From Fragilariopsis cylindrus CCMP1102 (lineage: Eukaryota > Bacillariophyta > Bacillariophyceae > Bacillariales > Bacillariaceae): a stretch of DNA of 64,000 nucleotides. Where the stretch lies: assembly GCA_900095095.1 (NCBI GenBank), contig FMBT01000390.1:100347-164346 (forward strand), given 5' to 3'. This document shows positions 57,168-64,000 of this stretch, in pieces. Made by a program: the position numbers and the translations under genes. Every line of letters starts with the position of its first letter. Position 1 is the stretch's first letter. The notes below the pieces were generated by a model, which saw only the letters and a list, made by a program, of their open reading frames with translations, did no database searches and was not told the DNA's origin.

Positions 57168-60100
57168 ATGACGACGAATGAAAGCCAACCGCTTTTGAAC
57201 AATGGTTCTACTAAACCTAAAGAAAGTAAAGGAAAACGAGGTGTTAATAATAATATGATATCGTGGCTGAAGTTAGGGGCGTGTGCGATTGCCCTGCTTG
57301 GATTTGGTGGATTGATTGGTAATAGATATGGTACTCGACGACAAAATAATTCATCGATCACATCCTCATCATCATCATCTACAGACAGCACATCTACTAC
57401 TACTACTACTACTACTCCTGAACGACCACCAATCGATTCCGATACTCCTCCATCAAATAGTCCTCGGGTTCGTCCCTTTTGTAAACTATACGGAGATCAT
57501 CTTAAATTTGCTGGTGTTCTACAAACATCTATCGGCGATCCATCGCAACAATGGTCTCATATACCATGTTATGCTCAACCGAAACATAATAATGTAAATT
57601 TTTGGGCCCCCAGTAAAGATGATAGTATTAGTGATGTTAATATAAATGGGTATGGTGTACCAGATGCGATATTTAGAACCGACTTTAATCAATATGCATT
57701 CCCAGAACGTCAACCGATTATTGGTTTTGGTGCTGCATTTACTGAAGCTTCATCCTTAAACTACCAATCATTATCTGATGTTGGAAAAGAACGTTTGATG
57801 GAACTTTTATATGGAAAGAGTGGAATTGGGTATAGCATCGGTGCGTAGCGTCTCTGTTTGTTCTAATATAGAGTGTCAGATTGTTGTGTAGGATATCAAA
57901 TATTTATTGTATTTGGTCACAACATAATTCTCTTTTTCTTCTCTGATCACACAATATTCTAAAAGCATACATTGCACAATTTTCATAACAATTGTAATTG
58001 TAATTGTCCCAATATTTTATATTTTGCAGGAAGAGTCCCTATAAACTCCTGTGATTTTTCTATTGAATCATACACATTTGACGAAGTCAATGACGATTTT
58101 GACTTAAAACATTTTGATACTAACGTAACGCATGACGCACAAAAAGATGGTATGATCGATATGATTCTACGAGCCACTGCAGTTTTTAACGAAGCTTGGA
58201 AAGTACAAAGTAATGTTAATGTTATAAATGATGACGAGAACACTGGGAATAATGGAGGAGCTATAATTGATGGGGATTTTAAAATGTTTGCCTCGCCGTG
58301 GTCACCACCCAGTTGGATGAAAAGTCCATCATCTGAAGAGGACATATCAGCTGGATTAGAACATGCGTCAGGAATGACCGGTAGTGCACAACCAAGTTGC
58401 TTGCGAGAGGGAACAGGTAAGAATTCCAAGTACGCTAAAGCATGGGCATCGTATATATCGAAATTTATTGCTGCATATCGTGACTATGGTGTACCATTAA
58501 AAGCGATTACTGTACAGAATGAACCTGAATTTCCGGCACCATGGGAAGCTTGTAGCTACACACCAGAAACAGAGGCTGACTTTGTTGGGTATCATTTAGG
58601 ACCACAATTGAAAATGGATCATCCTGATATTCGAATTTTTATGTTTGACCATAATAAGGTAAATTCTTTTGGGGACGAAAGAGTTCAAATATATAGTAGC
58701 AACTCTCCTACCTTCAATGTATTATGATTACAATAATAATAGTATGCTTCTCTCTCTCTCTCTCTCACTCTCTCACATACGTAACCTTTATTATTCGTTT
58801 ACCATTTCCCTTTATTCAGGACCATATGGTGACTTGGGCGAAAACAATCCTCAATCAGACTCATCCTAGCTCCCAATATGTTTCCGGAAGCGCGTACCAT
58901 TGGTATGCAGGTGGAATGGACCGATTGTTGGATGGTGCTGTCGGATCTCCCAATATGCATCGAATGCAAGAAGAACTCAGGAAGTTAAACGTCTCGAATG
59001 ATCATCTTGTTTTCAACAGTGAAGCGTGTCATTGTCCATATACAGGGTATGCAGGCGGAGATATTGAAGTGTCTTGGGCTCGTGCTGAACGTTACGCTCA
59101 CACCATTTTGGCCGATCTTGCAGCTGGAAGTAACGGTTGGGTAGAATGGAACTTGTTACTAGATTCCGTGGGTGGTCCGAACCATTTGCACAATCTTTGT
59201 GACGCTTCCATCTTGGCTGTACCACATCGAGCCACCAACGAGGCAGACATCCCTCCTACTTTTGACTGGGAAACAACTAATGCCAAAAAGAAGTTCGGAC
59301 CGAATATCGGGGACGGACGAACTCGAGAAGAATTGGTAAGTAAAGCATGAAATTAAGTTTCGAAATACAGCCTGTTCTTCCTGTTCTTCTTCTTCTTCCC
59401 CATTTAATGAATACGAATATCTTATGTCTTATTATTATTGAATATTTCTTGTAAAACCAAACTTTCTAAATTATCAAAACAGAATGCTTTGGGTTTACCT
59501 GCAAAGCATCTTGATGTAGGACTAGGTAAGAGCAGCTACGAAAATATAGAATAGATAATGTTTCGATTGTCATCAAAAGCACGCTCACAAACTCTTTTTT
59601 CCTTCGCATTATTACGTCTCTCCACGTTAGCTGTGCAACCGATGTACTATTATATGGGACATATTTCCCGCTATGTAAGACCTGGATCGAGATCTGTGAT
59701 GGGATTGGTCGATAACGCCAAAGATGGATTCCGTGCTTTTCGTTCACCTGGAGATGATGTTGCTGGAGGTGGTATCAATGACTTAGCCCGTCATGGTATT
59801 GAATTGACTGTCTGGCCTTGTGAAGGATCGACTCGTCAGCAATTCCATTGGAAGTCCAAGACACAACACATCGAAGTGTCTGGACATGACTGGGTTGGCA
59901 ATCCAACAACATCCTGCGTTTCGAACAGTGCTGATAAGAGTTTCTTAGGCATTACTATGACGGACTGCAGTACCAAGAGCGAAGTGGGTGTTTTTGACAT
60001 GGTCGAGATAAACAAAAACGAGACTGATAGATTTGTTAAGTTTGTTCAATCGGATGGAGACGTTGAGCGCTGTCTTGTTCTAAAAGATCTAGAAAATAAT

Positions 60101-60418
60101 GGAGGAGCTTATGGACCGCGAGGAGGAGCTCAAGTGACGTTGGGTCACTGTACCAGCCCAGCAGCTCTGTGGAATTATTCCAAGGAAACAAAAGAGATCG
60201 TATCATATTATATACCCGAAGGTCCTGTGTGTATGACTACTGGATGGCCCTTCCTGCAAATGGGTGCATTTGCGACACCCAATGGAGAGAGTTCCAAAAC
60301 CGTTGTTGTTTTGAACGAAGCAAAAGCCTCGGCAAATTATGTTTTGTACGATGGTGATAACATCGTTCTTTCTGGATCCATCCCACCCCGATCCATTCAA
60401 ACTCTTCTTCTAGATTAA
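57168..60418 (+). CDS. GBA: GH30 glucosylceramidase (acid beta-glucosidase) with lectin-like insertion
   Basis: Exons 57168-57840, 58030-58658, 58820-59335, 59483-59525 (43 bp) and 59631-60418 give 882 residues. The N-terminal cytoplasmic segment precedes a membrane anchor (about 34-51), then a Ser/Thr linker. The catalytic barrel shows FGAAFTEASS, SPWSPPSWMKS, the acid/base Glu389 in TVQNEPEFPAPWE and the nucleophile Glu502 in VFNSEACHCPYTG, as in human glucocerebrosidase. After YYYMGHISRYVRPGS comes a region of about 150 residues with WPCEGSTRQQFHW and SPAALWNYS, like ricin-type beta-trefoil repeats, before the chain returns to the beta-sandwich (KTVVVLNEA, IPPRSIQTLL). It probably cleaves glucosylceramide or a related sphingolipid in a lysosome or vacuole. 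All five exons are in frame. Confidence 0.93.
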
Positions 60419-61291
60419 ATAAATAAGTTGAGCAAATATGATGCAGTATGAAATCCTAGTATTTTTTTCTCCTTTCCTTGCTTCTCGTTTTGAATCGTGA
60501 TTGATGTTCAATGCCGCGCTCATTTTTTAATTAAATCGTCTGATTTCGATATGCTAGTATGCATAATGAGCACCTTGAGGGACATGCCTATCTCATAGGT
60601 ACCATCGAGCAGTACATGGAAAGGAAAAATGATCTCACATTGAATCAAGTACCAGTCCCTACTCTCAGATAGACCCTTCCTCTTGCTGATGCACTTGCTA
60701 ATGCAAGTAGTGGTGAAATGGAAACAATATGGTATCTTAAGAAAGCAATACATTAGTCAAGAGCAGGAAAGTCCCCTGCTACAGCACATCCATCCTGAAG
60801 AAGAAGAAAAAAAAAAGAAGAACTTCAATGCACTACCACTGGATTTTACGGCAATCTCCTGTAGTAGATCCTGCAGTACTCAGTAGAGTAATCACTGCTG
60901 TTTGCGGTACAGCAATTAATGCTATCCTTATGAGTTTTCTACCATCCTCTCTATCCTTCTTGTGTTTATGCAGATTGGTGGTCAAGTACTGTATAATAGA
61001 AGAGAGAGAGAAGCAAGAACACGCTACTTATAGTCTCTCCTCATTGTGACGTCCTTCCGTCGTCATCGCCGCTTAGATTACACGTGTAACGCTTATTGCA
61101 CTTTTGAAACAACATAAATCAAGACAACATTTTTTGTGTAACAAATCAACACATCATTCATGATTCATCAGATTCCATACCAACATCTGGATTACTATTC
61201 GATCCTCAGTCAAAAACAATATACTATATGATACCAGTATATAATATATATTAATATATAAACGACAAACACAAACATACGACTATTCAAT
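60419..61291. other. intergenic, possible decayed coding stretch
   Basis: A plus-strand open stretch from 60559 to 60672 reads protein-like (EGHAYLIGTIEQYMERK) but is short and matches nothing I know. The rest is AT-rich, with an A-rich run near 60803-60816. It could be a relic of an element. Confidence 0.4.
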
Positions 61292-62869
61292 ATGGGAATA
61301 ATGGAACTTTCGTCTGTTCTTACTATTTGTTTGCTTGTACTATCACTAATCTATTGTGTTGAGGGATTTGTCACATCGACAAAAAGATCAACAATCGTCA
61401 CAACCACTACACCATCATGGACTAGCGCAAACACAAATACAGCATTAGAAATGGTCCTCGATCAGGGGATGGCTGGTAGATTAGATGGAATGAAACGATC
61501 GTATAATGCCATGACTGAACGTCTTGGAGATCCCGATGTTCTTGAAGATTCTAAACTATTACAAAAGGTTATGAGCGATCGAGCTAGCAGTGAACAAGTC
61601 GTCACAGCATACGACGAATATTGCGGTCTACAGGAAGAATTGGATGGAGCAACGGAACTATTCCAAGAAGCTGGAGATGATGCGGAGTTGAGAGAAATGG
61701 CTCGAGCTGAAATTAAAGAAATAGAGCCCCAATTAGACCGTCTCGAGGAGGAAATGAAAATTTTATTGTTACCCAAGGATCCAAATGATGAACGTAATGT
61801 CATGGTAGAAATTCGTGCAGGTACGGGTGGGTCGGAAGCTAGTATATTTGTGGGAGATCTACTTGATGTTTACCGAAAATATATTTCAACTCAAGGGTGG
61901 CAAATGAAAATCATTGATGAGTCTTCTGGTGAGTCCGGAGGTTTCAAAAATATTGTTATGGAGATTAAGGGTGACAGCGTCTACTCTAAAATGAAATGGG
62001 AGGCTGGTGTGCATCGTGTACAGAGAGTGCCCGCCACAGAATCTGCAGGTCGGGTTCATACATCTACCGCCACGGTTGCTATTATGCCTGAATGTGACGA
62101 GGTTGATGTAAAAATTGATAAAAAAGATATCGATATGTAAGTATATATATATATCAACCTTCAGCCGTACACATATCATATACATGTACAGATGCATGTA
62201 CATTTTGTTTCTAGTTTTGTGTACGTCTTATTAGAAAATCCATCACTCACACTCGGTAATCCCTTTTCTATTCCTCTAGGTCAACCATGAGATCAGGTGG
62301 TGCAGGTGGTCAGGTGAGTCAGTCAATCTATATGATGCAACAAAATTTATTGAATTTGGAACGAGGGGTATAATCTCGTCAACTGTATACTGCACTGTAA
62401 TACATTCTGATTTTGTTTACTTCTTCTACTAGAAAAAAACATACACAAAATTACACTCAATATATTTCTTTTTTCCCTCCTTATAGAATGTCAACAAAGT
62501 CGAAACAGCTGTTGATCTTCTGCACAAACCTACTGGTATTCGAATCAAATGTACTCAGGAGCGATCCCAGATCAAAAACAAAGAATTGGCAATGAAGATG
62601 CTAATGGCAAAGCTATACGATATTGAGCTCGAAAAACGAGAGATGGAAGAACGGGAACGACGGGGAGTACAAGTGGGTACCGGTGGACGAAGTGAAAAAT
62701 CCGAACGTACAACTGGAAAGACTCACGTTGTTCCGACCATCGTATCCAACAAAATTACCCACTTTCACAGTTTTTAAATGGAGATATCGACCCAATCATA
62801 AGTGCTATGATATTAAAAGATCAAGAAGAGAAGCTTCAAGCACTTTCTGAAGAGTCAGCGGCAATATAA
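61292..62869 (+). CDS. prfA: plastid peptide chain release factor 1, one frame break
   Basis: Exons 61292-62136, 62280-62313 (34 bp) and 62487-62869 give about 420 residues. RF1 reads UAA and UAG and triggers peptide release. The signal peptide with VEGFVTST fits plastid import. Then come the helical domain 1, the [19 protein letters not shown] and [16 protein letters not shown] segments, the catalytic GGQ within [27 protein letters not shown], and after a one-base loss in the A5 run at 62695-62699, [16 protein letters not shown] and a C-terminal helix ending [11 protein letters not shown]. Uncorrected, the frame ends near 62777 with a nonsense tail. The tiny middle exon carries exactly the GGQ segment. 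Confidence 0.93.
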
Positions 62870-63056
62870 TATCGACGATTCACTTTTGAAGAAAAATTCA
62901 AACAAAAAACGATCTTTATATTAGCCAATACAAAGTACTACAGTGCTCATGGCGTTTTGAATTCTGTTCTTAAAGCAATTACAAATCTAAGATCGATGTA
63001 GCCAAACGATTTCTGCCAACCAATCACTGCTATTCCAATACTTGTTCTATAAATAA

Positions 63057-64000
63057 TTATTTTTCTGATTGTCCATTTTTATGGTCTTTAAATAACAGCC
63101 GCTTGAACAAAAACTGTCCGGTATTTTTTACTACGGATTTTTTCCCCCTCTCATCTTTTGTTTTCATAGCTACTGTACATGATAGTGATAATTTGTCAGC
63201 TTCTTCACTTTCAATCATGGCGCTGCCGCTGCCTCTGACTGTTCTGTTCCCCCCAGAACGTTGGAATCTAACTTGAGCTGCAAGCCTTTGATCACTGATA
63301 TTTGTCTCGTTATTTCTTGTTGGAATGTTTTGAAACTTATGCATAGCATTATCGTTACTCTCCCGAAGCTCTGCATTTTCACGATCTAGAATTTTAATTT
63401 TTGACCGTAAGATTTTCAATCATTGATGATTCACCACTGTTGCTACTGCTACTGCTACTGCTACTCGCATCGTTCTTCCCGTTCACTAAAATCCCTTGGA
63501 TTGTGTTTTTGTTGTTGTTGTTGTTCAGCAGTACCATCCATCTCATTCGGTGTAGGAAACAAGGAAAACGATTCATCCGTCATACTCGAGGTGTTACAAG
63601 TATTGTTATCAACGATGCATAATTTATCGATGATGGAAGACTCGGTCAAAGAAAGAGGTGCGGTAACAACAACAGTACTTTCTTGACTTCCCTGATTTTT
63701 GATCGTTTGAGGCAGGTTTTTGTTTTCTTTTTTCAAATCGTCGCATGTACTCGCCGTCAAGTATTCAACTTTGTTTCTGAGCTGTCAAACTTTATATGCA
63801 TGTACTCTCATTTTTTCTACACTGTTGCTGTTGAAGATCAGTTCGTGACTTCTCTTGTAGTGCTTCTCTAACATCCATTAGATCATTTTCCAATAGCACA
63901 TTTCGTGCCTGTAAGTCATCAACCAAGCGACATTTCTTTTTCGTGACGGATACCTCTTCTTCTAACTCTACTATACGATTATTCTGACACAGTAAGTTAT
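63057..64000 (-). CDS. coiled-coil protein, partial at right edge, several frame breaks
   Basis: Protein-like sequence runs on the minus strand from the right edge to a stop at 63057, in several frames. In order: NNRIVELEEEVSVTKKKCR and LVDDLQARNVLLENDLMDV (strong heptads), a middle with CDDLKKENKNLPQTI and SSIIDKLCIVDNN, a Gln/Asn/Ser run, then SKIKILDRENAELRESN and RLAAQVRFQRS with a basic end. Heptads and LEN/REN segments indicate a long coiled coil. Breaks fall near 63790-63825, 63465-63500 and 63410-63420; some look like extra rather than missing bases, and an intron in the Gln/Ser region is possible. The 5' part lies outside the window. No family assigned. Confidence 0.45.

Overview
The window looks like nuclear DNA of a photosynthetic stramenopile, most likely a diatom. 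Five proteins begin with a signal peptide followed by an ASAF-type Phe (TAFSP, DAFVP, ASAFVSP, LAFNP, EGFVT), the bipartite targeting signal of plastids bounded by four membranes. Genes are dense, on both strands, with few short GT-AG introns (about 70-190 bp). Intergenic DNA is AT-rich, and the proteins carry many Asn, Gln, Ser and Asp runs. No tRNA, rRNA, CRISPR or intact mobile element was recognised.

Layout. 0-10 kb: Bud23 rRNA methyltransferase (-), divergent from CYP51 sterol 14-demethylase (+), then a membrane protein of unknown function, a tiny two-helix membrane protein (-) and a 608-residue transglutaminase-like protein. 10-19.6 kb: a Gln-rich protein (-), a methyltransferase-like protein, plastid EF-P (-) head to head with a plastid ABC-F ATPase (+), and a histidine phosphatase. 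19.8-32.3 kb, all minus: a protein kinase, an LPA1/REP27-like plastid protein, a plastid SAP-PPR protein and exportin-1 (XPO1/CRM1). 33.9-38.3 kb, minus: a membrane prolyl 4-hydroxylase with a VHL-beta-like module and a mitochondrial carrier. 38.9-46.4 kb: a BTB-like protein, a MYND-finger protein (-) head to head with an Ariadne RBR ubiquitin ligase (+), and an RGLE-motif protein (-). 47-56.4 kb: an NXPE-like PC-esterase, a tail-anchored coiled coil, two neighbouring HWDE-motif proteins and two small unknown proteins. 57-64 kb: a GH30 glucosylceramidase with a lectin-like insertion, a plastid peptide-chain release factor 1, and a coiled-coil gene running off the right edge.

Plastid gene expression is well represented: EF-P, ABC-F and RF1 act in translation, the PPR protein probably on plastid RNA, and the LPA1-like protein in photosystem II assembly. 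The rest is housekeeping or lineage-specific.

Many conserved genes are interrupted by single-base frame breaks, nearly all behaving as one missing base, mostly in a short homopolymer. This looks more like consensus error in a long-read assembly than gene decay. Gene extents below are given across these breaks, and each break is located.
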